Source of the DNA: Legionella shakespearei DSM 23087
Lineage (GTDB): Bacteria > Pseudomonadota > Gammaproteobacteria > Legionellales > Legionellaceae
Direction: 5' to 3'
Length of the DNA: 32,730 bases
Assembly (NCBI RefSeq): GCF_000373765.1
Contig: NZ_KB892384.1
Location: forward strand, 1 to 32,730
This document shows positions 26,230 through 32,730 of the stretch, in pieces. Position 1 is the first letter of the stretch. Every line of letters starts with the position of its first letter. A program made the translations under genes and the position numbers. The notes under the pieces are model-generated. The model had not been told where the DNA came from, searched no databases, and saw nothing but the letters and a program-made list of their open reading frames with translations.

Positions 26230-27918
26230 ATGAGTTTAAAATCAGGGATTTTGGGATTGGGCCTCTTATCTGTCGCACAGGCAGGTCTTGCTGCACCAGA
26301 CAGTACTACTGTAAGAGTTATTATTAAATACAAACAGCAACCTATGGCTATCTCTTCATTAAAGTCACAGGTTTTTAAATCCATTCAGTTGCCAGTAAAA
26401 GAAATGAAACCTATGGCTAATGGAGCTTATTCACTTGTTTTAGATTCCTCAGCCTTACCTTCGCCTTCATTCAAAGCAAAAGACTCAGATAATACCAAAG
26501 CAATATTAGAGCGTTTACGCAAAAATCCTAATGTGCTGTATGCGGTTAAAGACCGAATCGGATATTTTAAACCTGTTGCGGATCCTGAAGTAAATCTGGA
26601 ATTAAGCCAATTATTATCACATGACAGCCAATGGGATGAGTTTACTCCACCAGCCGGAATTATGCTGGAATCAAAGCCCGGTTTGAACGATGGAGCCTGG
26701 GCATATACCACCGGCAAAGCAAAGCGACCAGTAGTGGTTGCTGTTCTGGATACAGGAGTGGCTTTAAATGACAGCCTGATAAACAATCTGGTCAAAGACA
26801 ACGACGGTAATGTCTGGGGATGGAATTTTGCTGGCAACAATAATGACTTAAGCGATGAAACCCAATCCTATCATGGCACCCATGTATCAGGAACTATTGC
26901 AGGATATGGTGATGTCATGAAGGGAGTCGGTCCTGATTTAAAAATATTAACAGTAAAAATCCCTGCAGAATCAGGAATGTTTTATGAAAGTGCTGTTATC
27001 AATGGCATTTATTGGTCTGTTGGTGGGGAAGTACCCGGTGTTCCAACCAATATGCATCCTGCCAAAGTCTTAAACATGAGTTTTGGTGTGGATTTGGAGC
27101 CAGGAACTGAAATTGATTACTGTGACCAGCCACTTCAGGAAGCGGTGAATTTCGCACGTAACAAAGGGGCAGTGCTTGCTGTCGCGGCAGGTAATGACAA
27201 TGTTTGGGAACATTATAATGCTCCCGGAGTATGTAATGGTACGGTTAAGGTTGCCTCTACAGGACCTGAAGGCTTACGTTCCTACTTTTCCAATTATGGG
27301 CCTGGGGTCATGCTCGCAGCTCCTGGAGGAGACAAACGATATGGGGCTGCTGGCGGTATTTTATCTACAGTGAATCCTGGCGGAGGATATAACTCCTCTG
27401 GTTTTGATTTTTATCAGGGTACCAGTATGGCATCACCACATGTTGCCGGAGTTGCCGGGTTGATTTTTGCTATCAGCGACAGAATTTTAAAGGCTGAGCA
27501 AGTAGAGCAAATTCTTTATACAACCACTCATAATTTTGGAACCAGTACTGATCAGAACAAGTCTTGTGTGGGCAAAAAACCTTGCGGGCATGGCATCCTG
27601 GATGCGAATAATGCCGTTCAAACAGCGTTGAATGGGTATGATGTTTTATTCTCAGCGCCCAAAATGGCGGATCTGGCTACTACAGAATGTGGAAAGTCCA
27701 TGGTAAAGCCTGGAATGGATACTATCAGCACAGGTACAGCCACTTGGTTAAAAGATAAAGCGGTGTGTGAGGAAGTAAGCGATTATCAAAATCCGCATGT
27801 TGCTGTTAAAGATGGGCAAATATACGCTTATTATGGTGCGGTGAGTTATAAGCTGGATCAACGTGCTTTCAAAGAATGTCAGGTCATTGGTTATGACGGT
27901 GTGGGTTGTTATATGTAG
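26230..27918 (+). CDS. Secreted subtilisin-like serine protease (S8 family)
   Basis: Predicted exported protease of 562 residues. A signal peptide (1-about 22, ending QAGLAAP) is followed by an I9-like inhibitor propeptide (about 25-112, starting TVRVIIKYKQ). The catalytic domain (about 150-470) has Asp174 in AVLDTGV, His215 in HGTHVSGT, oxyanion Asn322 in AAGND and nucleophile Ser399 in GTSMASPHVAG, so all active residues are present. A C-terminal tail of about 90 residues holds four cysteines (487, 513, 550, 560) and no domain I recognise. AAGGAG lies 8-10 nt before the ATG. The gene is bracketed by repeats on both sides. Its targets are unknown; a role outside the cell or in a host is inference. 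Confidence 0.94.
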   Translation: MSLKSGILGLGLLSVAQAGLAAPDSTTVRVIIKYKQQPMAISSLKSQVFKSIQLPVKEMKPMANGAYSLVLDSSALPSPSFKAKDSDNTKAILERLRKNPNVLYAVKDRIGYFKPVADPEVNLELSQLLSHDSQWDEFTPPAGIMLESKPGLNDGAWAYTTGKAKRPVVVAVLDTGVALNDSLINNLVKDNDGNVWGWNFAGNNNDLSDETQSYHGTHVSGTIAGYGDVMKGVGPDLKILTVKIPAESGMFYESAVINGIYWSVGGEVPGVPTNMHPAKVLNMSFGVDLEPGTEIDYCDQPLQEAVNFARNKGAVLAVAAGNDNVWEHYNAPGVCNGTVKVASTGPEGLRSYFSNYGPGVMLAAPGGDKRYGAAGGILSTVNPGGGYNSSGFDFYQGTSMASPHVAGVAGLIFAISDRILKAEQVEQILYTTTHNFGTSTDQNKSCVGKKPCGHGILDANNAVQTALNGYDVLFSAPKMADLATTECGKSMVKPGMDTISTGTATWLKDKAVCEEVSDYQNPHVAVKDGQIYAYYGAVSYKLDQRAFKECQVIGYDGVGCYM

Positions 27919-27938
27919 TTACCCCTATCGCTGAATCA

Positions 27939-28083
27939 CGTCGTCCTGAGCGCGTCTTTTTGCGCGAAGGATCTCCTGAAAGCTGGCAGGGAGTGTAGCC
28001 CGGTCTGCTTGCAGCCGGGATCGAAGTGGCACCGTGCCAATTTGGGGAGATCCTTCGCGCAAAAAGACGCGCTCAGGACGACG
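27939..28083. repeat. Composite type C element with nested type B half (145 bp)
   Basis: Arms at 27939-27976 and 28046-28083 enclose a 69-nt spacer with a type B half at 27995-28022, the same plan and length as 10647-10791. It begins 20 bp past the protease stop and lies between convergent genes. Confidence 0.9.
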
Positions 28084-28100
28084 CGTTTTTTTGGGATTAT

Positions 28101-28141
28101 GCCACTTCGATCCCGTACTACGCTTCGCTAATACGGGCTAC
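28101..28141 (-). repeat. Type A GTAG half-element
   Basis: On the minus strand it reads GTAGCCCGTATTAGCGAAGC, then a hairpin back-arm and GGGATCGAAGTGGC. A single arm adjoins the composite C element and abuts the 3' end of the 93-residue minus-strand gene. Confidence 0.75.
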
Positions 28142-28153
28142 GAGGTGTCATGA

Positions 28154-28435
28154 TTACTTCAACCATCCATTCAATATATCAACAATCTTTTGTGCCTGAT
28201 CCGCACTTGAAATATTGAATTTCGATTTTTGCCAGTACTGGTTGTTGCGCTTTTGATAACGTCGAATAGAATACTTAACCGGGCCGTAATCATTCTTTGC
28301 ATTATCCCAGTCTTGATATTTGAACATGATAGTAGTCCAGGCACCTTTACTTAATACCTGCTTATCAAGCTCTTTCGTTGTCTCTGTGCCATTTTCACTA
28401 AAGGCAATGGTAATATCGTCTACAGTTTCACTCAT
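28154..28435 (-). CDS. Conserved small hypothetical protein, 93 residues
   Basis: A small soluble protein with no signal peptide and no membrane segment. The middle (KGAWTTIMFKYQDWD, then YSIRRYQKRNNQYWQKSKFN) alternates hydrophobic, aromatic and basic residues as in beta strands. The C-terminus (SADQAQKIVDILNGWL) looks like one amphipathic helix. A beta sheet followed by a helix with basic and aromatic strands recalls PC4-like single-stranded nucleic-acid-binding proteins, but this is a shape resemblance only. I have an impression of similar unnamed proteins across proteobacteria. The DUF2845 gene ends 17 bp upstream on the same strand, so cotranscription is likely. Confidence 0.75.
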   Translation of the reverse strand: MSETVDDITIAFSENGTETTKELDKQVLSKGAWTTIMFKYQDWDNAKNDYGPVKYSIRRYQKRNNQYWQKSKFNISSADQAQKIVDILNGWLK

Positions 28436-28452
28436 ATAAATGGGTTCCTTAA

Positions 28453-29013
28453 TTAATTGTTGATGGATTGTAGTTTGCCATCAACAAAAGTCAAGGAAAC
28501 TGATGGCTGGTATTGGCCGGGCTGATAAATCCATATTTGCGGTTTTTTAGCTGTGGGTACAATCTGATTAATAAAAGTATTGTTTATCACATCAGGACTA
28601 CCACAGGCTCCGTATACCCTGCCTACAGGGTCGCCTATCTGAAAACTGGCTCCAGAGCACAGCGAAGACGCATTACTGTCATTGCCATTGATGCGAATTG
28701 ATTTAATCTGATTATTTACTACATCCACTTCCATTTGCGCGCCACCATTTCCCGTGGGCACATTCCATACCCCATAAAATGCGGTAGATGAACCCTGATG
28801 GTTATAAATCAATTGTTGTACCGGGATTTTTTGGGTAAGGGGCTGATTGGAATCCTGTTGGCTTTGTGGTTGTCCGCAGGCGGCAATAACCTGATCTGTA
28901 GTCATGCCTAAATTAATATAGGCATGATTCTGAGGACAATAATAAGATTGGGCAGCCTCAAGGCTAAAGGGTAAAAAAAACAATAACAAACTTGCCGTGT
29001 AGTGTGTTTTCAT
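28453..29013 (-). CDS. DUF2845-like exported protein, 186 residues
   Basis: Predicted periplasmic or secreted protein. A signal peptide is clear (MKTHYTASLLLFFLPFSLEA, cleavage near residue 20), and the mature start is AQSYYC. The body contains two copies of a motif: NLGMTTDQVIAACGQP at about 31-46 and QIGDPVGRVYGACGSP further on. Each has a cysteine, as in DUF2845 proteins, whose GMT.eV...CG.P pattern also recalls SmpA/OmlA-like beta folds. Cysteines at these sites may form disulfides. Function unknown. It lies between yggT and the 93-residue gene on the same strand; the 71-bp gap to yggT leaves room for its own promoter. Confidence 0.8.
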   Translation of the reverse strand: MKTHYTASLLLFFLPFSLEAAQSYYCPQNHAYINLGMTTDQVIAACGQPQSQQDSNQPLTQKIPVQQLIYNHQGSSTAFYGVWNVPTGNGGAQMEVDVVNNQIKSIRINGNDSNASSLCSGASFQIGDPVGRVYGACGSPDVINNTFINQIVPTAKKPQIWIYQPGQYQPSVSLTFVDGKLQSINN

Positions 29014-29084
29014 AAGTCGATCCCATCAACCTGCTTTAGGGTTTAGTACAAGTATAGTTGGTTTTAGTGATAGTTGTATTTATT

Positions 29085-29660
29085 TCATAGTATGGGCCAG
29101 GGTAAAGAGGCACTGATAAATAAAGTAATTACTTTTAATATAATCATGATAATAAAGGGTGAGAAGTCAAAACCTGAAATATCAGGAACAATTTTTCTGC
29201 CCAGAATTAACAATGGCTGTGTTAACAGACGTAAAAAATCCGCAATTGGATGCTGCCACCCTGGATTAACGTAACTCATAATCACGCGAATTAAAATGGC
29301 AAAAAACAGTAAATCACAGGGTTGAATAATCAGATCAGCAAACACATAAAGGATTAAAAATACAAAGGGCATTACAGCATGGAAATGGAGGAGGCTTAAG
29401 CATATTATTTTTATCAGTTCAACCAGGATCAGAACACAGAACGCCATCCAGTCGTATTTTTGTCCGGGATGGTATTTTTGTCGCAATAATAAATTAAATG
29501 GTCTGACTATAGGATCCGTAATGGTATGAATCAGTCGGCTGAACGGGCTCAGTGCACTGATTCTTAAAAAGCGTAAGGCGATACGAATCCAGAGAGTGAA
29601 AATAAATAAATTAAAAAATAAGGCAGTCAGAAAAATTCCTACAGCGGTAAAACCAGACAT
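29085..29660 (-). CDS. YggT-family inner-membrane protein
   Basis: Polytopic membrane protein with two YGGT domains. I start it at ATG 29660 (MSGFTAVGIFLTALFF), 191 residues, because CGGAG lies just upstream; the frame remains open to a TTG at 29690 with no such signal. Helices are at about 5-25, 65-100, 105-125 and 150-190, giving four or so. Each domain has the YGGT mark: LRFLRISALSPFSRLIHTITDPIVRPF in the first and QHPIADFLRLLTQPLLILGRKIVP in the second, abbreviated here as SPFSRLIHTITDP and DFLRLLTQPLL. The order yggS-proC-yggT is conserved in gammaproteobacteria. A role in osmotic tolerance or K+ handling has been suggested for relatives. Confidence 0.92.
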   Translation of the reverse strand: MSGFTAVGIFLTALFFNLFIFTLWIRIALRFLRISALSPFSRLIHTITDPIVRPFNLLLRQKYHPGQKYDWMAFCVLILVELIKIICLSLLHFHAVMPFVFLILYVFADLIIQPCDLLFFAILIRVIMSYVNPGWQHPIADFLRLLTQPLLILGRKIVPDISGFDFSPFIIMIILKVITLFISASLPWPIL

Positions 29661-29712
29661 AAATACTCCGTTTGGGTCGTGATAGTGCAAAAGGACTATC
29701 CCTATTTAATTG

Positions 29713-30501
29713 TTATTCTACCGCACCTAATTCCTGTGAGCGACGTTTTGCTGCTTCCATGGCTTTTAAAATCAGGGCATCCAATTGTCCGTGTAGCTCA
29801 TTCAGGGCTGCGGCTGTTGTTCCACCTGGAGATGTTACCTTTGTTCTTAACTGACTTAAACTTAAATCGCTGTTTTCCGCCAATTTTATCGCGCCTGCAG
29901 CTGTTTGCAAGGCAAAAGTCTTTGCAATGGTTGGCTCTAATCCTAATGATACTGCGGCATCAATCAGAGCTTCTATAAACAAGAACACATAAGCAGGCCC
30001 GCTACCGGAAAGGGCGGTGAACACATCCATTTCCGCTTCACTCTTTGCCCAGGCAGTCAAACCAATCTGGGAAAAAATAAGTTCAGCCTGTATTTTTTGT
30101 TCGGGGCTGGTGTGTTCATTTGCTATCAGAGGGGTTGCCCCCAGGCTGATGGCTGCCGGAGTATTAGGCATAGTGCGAATTACTGCCTGATTGGGGCGGC
30201 AACGTTTGGCAAACCAGGATAAACTCAATCCTGCTGCAACAGAAATCAGCAGGCAATTGGGCAACAGGAGGGGGGTAATTTCTTGCAGAACAGCACTCAT
30301 TTGAGCGGGCTTTACGGCAAGAATTATAATTTCGGCATTTTTTGCCTGCTCCTTATTGTCATAATGCGTACTGATATTTTCATTATTAATGCCAATTGTT
30401 AAGGATGGCGCGGAAGCGGCAATATGATGGGAGCCTTGTTTCCTTAATCCCCGTGCGATGGCCTTAGCCATATTGCCATAACCTATAAAACAGATTTTCA
30501 T
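29713..30501 (-). CDS. proC: Pyrroline-5-carboxylate reductase
   Basis: Reduces 1-pyrroline-5-carboxylate to proline using NAD(P)H, the last step of proline synthesis. 262 residues, typical. The N-terminal Rossmann fold has FIGYGNMAKAIARGL (Gly7-x-Gly9-x-x-Ala12), and the following VKPAQM is conserved. The substrate domain shows RTMPNTPA and the P5CR signature region ALSGSGPAYVFLFIEALIDA, then TVTSPGGTT-like TKVTSPGGTTAAAL. Its ATG overlaps the TGA of yggS (ATGA, 4 bp), so translation is coupled. yggT follows after 52 bp. Confidence 0.98.
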   Translation of the reverse strand: MKICFIGYGNMAKAIARGLRKQGSHHIAASAPSLTIGINNENISTHYDNKEQAKNAEIIILAVKPAQMSAVLQEITPLLLPNCLLISVAAGLSLSWFAKRCRPNQAVIRTMPNTPAAISLGATPLIANEHTSPEQKIQAELIFSQIGLTAWAKSEAEMDVFTALSGSGPAYVFLFIEALIDAAVSLGLEPTIAKTFALQTAAGAIKLAENSDLSLSQLRTKVTSPGGTTAAALNELHGQLDALILKAMEAAKRRSQELGAVE

Positions 30502-31193
30502 GATTCTTTACCTCGACGTTCACCAAAAATAGCGCGGCCAATCCTGACTATGGTTGAACCCGCTTTAATGGCGGGAATCAAATCATCACTCATACCCATG
30601 GATAAAGTATCCATGTGCAAATTCAGATTCTGATTCAACCTGTCCTTCAATTCGCGCAGTGCACACAATAAAGCATACTGTTCCTCCGGATTTTTTTGCG
30701 GGGGTGGAATAGTCATGAGCCCTCGGAGTTCCAGATTAGGTAATTGTCTTATTGCCGCGGCAAGTTCCCAGGTTTCCTCAACAGGTATGCCTGACTTGTT
30801 TTCCTCTTCAATCAGATTGACCTGAATACACACTTGTAATGATTCGGTGTCTGAGCCACGATATTCGTTTAATAGCTGTGCGATCTTAAGCCGATTGATG
30901 CTGTGTACCCAGTCAAAATGCTGCGCTATACCTTTGGTTTTATTACTTTGGATGGGTCCTATAAAATGCCAGGAAACAGGCAAATCTTTTAGTTGTTCCT
31001 GTTTATCCCGGGCTTCCTGATAATAGTTTTCGCCAAAATGATTAATTCCATTGCGAAAAGCTTCAGTTATTGCTGCTGCATTTTGCTGTTTGCTTACCGC
31101 CAACAACAAGACGGAGCCTGGTTCTCTGTGCGCATTGAGCTCTGCCTGAGTCATTAATTCTTTAATAGTCTTGATGTTGTGGCTAATAGTCAT
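30498..31193 (-). CDS. yggS: YggS-type pyridoxal-phosphate homeostasis protein
   Basis: PLP-binding protein of the YggS/PROSC (PLPBP) family, which buffers pyridoxal phosphate and affects amino-acid and keto-acid pools. 231 residues, an alanine-racemase-like TIM barrel without the second domain. PLP would attach to Lys35 in LLLAVSKQQ. Further family stretches are FGENYYQEARDK, WHFIGPIQSNK, the SMGMSDDL phosphate-binding motif and VRIGRAIFGER at the C-terminus. It heads the yggS-proC-yggT operon and is divergent from pilT across 398 bp of repeats. Many species keep this pairing with proC. Confidence 0.97.
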   Translation of the reverse strand: MTISHNIKTIKELMTQAELNAHREPGSVLLLAVSKQQNAAAITEAFRNGINHFGENYYQEARDKQEQLKDLPVSWHFIGPIQSNKTKGIAQHFDWVHSINRLKIAQLLNEYRGSDTESLQVCIQVNLIEEENKSGIPVEETWELAAAIRQLPNLELRGLMTIPPPQKNPEEQYALLCALRELKDRLNQNLNLHMDTLSMGMSDDLIPAIKAGSTIVRIGRAIFGERRGKES

Positions 31194-31289
31194 ACTTTTT
31201 TCTGTGAGTCGGTAAAGAATGTAACCTTAACAAAAGAGCGGGTATTTTCACAAGTTCAAATAAACAGGACTGTGCCATTCCCGGAACCA

Positions 31290-31390
31290 CGTCGTCCCGA
31301 GCGCGTCTTTTGGCGCGAAGGATCTCCTGAAAGCGGCATGGTGCCAATATTTGGAGATCCTTCGCGCCAAAAGACGCGCTCAGGACGACG
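31290..31390. repeat. Complete type C inverted element (101 bp), TGGCGCG variant
   Basis: Arms at 31290-31327 and 31353-31390 enclose a 25-nt spacer ending GGTGCCAATATTT. Both arms have TTTTGGCGCG / CGCGCCAAAA in place of TTTTTGCGCG, so the change is present on both sides. One further change (CCCGAG against CTCAGG) leaves a G-T pair. Confidence 0.92.
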
Positions 31391-31423
31391 TGGATCGGGT
31401 AATGGCAAAGATGTGTAGAAGAG
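31382..31423. repeat. 42-bp block shared with 10871-10912
   Basis: The block overlaps the last nine bases of the C arm and continues with GGATCGGGTAATGGCAAAGA and TGTGTAGAAGAG. It repeats the block at 10871-10912 with few differences, showing that type C elements extend beyond the 38-bp arms on this side. Confidence 0.7.
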
Positions 31424-31522
31424 ACTGCTGCTAGCAGACTGGGTTACCAGTCCTGCAAGGGGAGGGATTCTGATGTGGTCACATGAGTTTCTCTCAGGTT
31501 CTGACAAAAAAAGCCCCGGAGT

Positions 31523-31551
31523 TTGCCGTGTATCATTTCCTGAGCTACGCT
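31523..31551 (+). promoter_or_regulatory. Possible pilT promoter
   Basis: TTGCCG at 31523-31528, 17 nt, then TACGCT at 31546-31551 is a modest sigma-70 fit, 40 nt before the pilT ATG. The -35 is good and the -10 is weak. Confidence 0.25.
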
Positions 31552-31591
31552 TTTATTAAGAATAACCAATAACTTGTCAGGGATATTGAGT

Positions 31592-32626
31592 ATGGATATT
31601 GCAGAATTATTGGCGTTTTCAGTTAAAAATAAATCATCAGACTTACATATATCTGCTGGATTACCTCCAATGATTCGCGTAGATGGGGATTTACGTAAAA
31701 TCAATTTACCAGCCCTTGATCACAAAGATGTGATAAAAATCATTTATGACATTATGAATGACAGACAAAGAAAAGAGTTTGAAGAATTTTTAGAAACAGA
31801 CTTTTCCTTTGAAATTACCAGTCTTGCGCGCTTCAGGGTGAACGCCTTTAACCAGGCAAGGGGTGCTGCGGCGGTCTTTCGTACCATTCCTTCTGAAATA
31901 TTAAGTATGGAAGCGCTGAATTTACCGCCGATTTTTAAAGAGATGGCTAATTTTAACCGGGGTCTGATTTTGGTAACGGGTCCTACAGGTTCAGGAAAAA
32001 GTACCACACTGGCTGCAATCATAGATTACATTAACTCCTCACGTTACGAACATATTCTAACCGTAGAAGATCCTATAGAATTCGTTCATCAGAGTAAAAA
32101 ATGTCTGGTGAACCAGCGTGAAGTGCACAAAGATACTTTGAGTTTTAATGCAGCACTACGTTCTGCCTTGCGTGAAGACCCTGATATTATTCTGGTAGGG
32201 GAATTGCGGGATTTGGAAACCATTCGTCTGGCTATGACTGCTGCTGAAACAGGACATTTGGTGTTTGGCACTCTGCATACCAACTCAGCTACCAAGACCA
32301 TCAACAGGATTATCGACGTGTTTCCGGCAGAGGAAAAATCAATGGTTCGTTCGATGTTGTCTGAATCATTGCAGGCAGTGGTAGCACAAAGCCTGTTGAA
32401 AAAGAATAAAGGCGGGCGAGTGGCGGCCCTGGAAATCATGATGTGTACAGGCGCTATCCGTAACCTCATCAGGGAAGATAAAGTAGCTCAAATGTATTCG
32501 TCCATTCAGACGGGACAGGCTAAAGGGATGCAGACTCTGGATCAGCATTTGACTGAGTTGGTATCCAAGGGCGTTATTTCGGTACATACAGCCCATGAAG
32601 CGGCGATTAATAAGACCTTGTTTTAA
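31592..32626 (+). CDS. pilT: Type IV pilus retraction ATPase PilT
   Basis: Hexameric cytoplasmic ATPase that depolymerises type IV pili, powering twitching and DNA uptake. I start at ATG 31592 (MDIAELLAFSVKNKSSDLH), which gives 344 residues, the usual PilT length. The frame extends six codons to a TTG without reason to use it; GGGA lies about 9 nt before the ATG. Features are the N-terminal PAS-like domain (1-about 100), Walker A GPTGSGKS at 130-137, the Asp box and Walker B region EDPDIILVGELRD, the His box GTLHTNSATKT and the retraction-specific AIRNLIRE motif. No other pilus gene is in the window. Confidence 0.98.
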   Translation: MDIAELLAFSVKNKSSDLHISAGLPPMIRVDGDLRKINLPALDHKDVIKIIYDIMNDRQRKEFEEFLETDFSFEITSLARFRVNAFNQARGAAAVFRTIPSEILSMEALNLPPIFKEMANFNRGLILVTGPTGSGKSTTLAAIIDYINSSRYEHILTVEDPIEFVHQSKKCLVNQREVHKDTLSFNAALRSALREDPDIILVGELRDLETIRLAMTAAETGHLVFGTLHTNSATKTINRIIDVFPAEEKSMVRSMLSESLQAVVAQSLLKKNKGGRVAALEIMMCTGAIRNLIREDKVAQMYSSIQTGQAKGMQTLDQHLTELVSKGVISVHTAHEAAINKTLF

Positions 32627-32655
32627 TTAGAAATAAATAGTGATCTATGCAGTTT

Positions 32656-32730
32656 GTAGCCTGTATTAGCGGAGCGTAATACAGGATCGAGGTGGCAATT
32701 TCCCGTATTACGGCTGGCGCCTAATACGGG
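32656..32730. repeat. Type A GTAG inverted pair, cut by the window end
   Basis: The left arm, GTAGCCTGTATTAGCGGAGC onward, is the loop variant of 12654-12729. The right arm, CCCGTATTACGGCTGGC to CCTAATACGGG, is the variant found at the right of 8-95. The final four or so bases of the palindrome lie beyond the window. The spacer carries ATCGAGGTGGCA. Confidence 0.85.

Larger units (their letters stand above)
31194..31591. other. 398-bp divergent gap between yggS and pilT
   Basis: It contains the complete type C element (31290-31390), the 42-bp shared flank (31382-31423), a decayed type B arm near 31427-31447 (CAGACTGGGTTAC) and the probable pilT promoter. No gene was seen; open frames across the palindrome are spurious. 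Confidence 0.75.

Noticed and set aside
29661..29690. TTG start extending YggT by ten residues
   Set aside because: CGGAG lies directly ahead of ATG 29660, and the extra residues are hydrophilic and unlike the family start.

Overview
The window reads as a chromosomal segment of a gammaproteobacterium, most likely a non-pneumophila member of the Legionellaceae. The basis is moderately AT-rich housekeeping genes, a divergent pilT / yggS-proC-yggT cluster, grpE-dnaK-dnaJ followed by carA and metK-ahcY, a class II DAHP synthase, and Legionella-like accessory proteins (S8 protease, DUF2845 protein, PF12625-type AraC regulator). The genus is inferred from protein resemblance and gene order and was not searched. 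No rRNA, tRNA, transposase, phage gene or CRISPR array was seen.

Layout: 1-295 repeats; 296-3631 (minus) enolase, ZIP transporter and CDF transporter; 3632-4525 a long gene-free stretch with a duplicated palindromic repeat and three perfect DnaA boxes; 4526-6598 recG (minus), divergent from an AI-2E-family permease; 8110-10592 argS overlapping a SPOR-domain protein; 10949-12543 (minus) folB and a Bcr/CflA-type exporter; 12812-14853 hemE and a YheT-type hydrolase; 15050-16384 class II DAHP synthase (minus) and an unlisted 51-residue acidic ORF; 16941-20897 grpE-dnaK-dnaJ with two textbook sigma-32 promoters; 20972-24678 carA, metK and ahcY; 24752-27918 an AraC-type regulator and a secreted subtilase; 28154-31193 (minus) two small unknowns, then yggT-proC-yggS; 31592-32626 pilT.

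The coding content is mostly core metabolism (glycolysis, arginyl-tRNA, haem, folate, shikimate, carbamoyl phosphate, the SAM cycle, proline), proteostasis and DNA repair. The unusual content lies between the genes. At least six related palindromic repeat types occupy many of the longer intergenic gaps. Three of them (A, B, E) share a GTAG head followed by a hairpin, the hallmark of REP sequences, and mostly occur as inverted pairs like BIME/REPIN elements. A fourth (C) has 38-bp arms around a 25-nt spacer, shows compensated base changes between its arms, and twice carries a GTAG half-element in an enlarged spacer. A fifth (D) occurs in two opposite inverted arrangements, one with an 81-bp tandem duplication. 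No RAYT transposase that could mobilise the GTAG class lies in the window.
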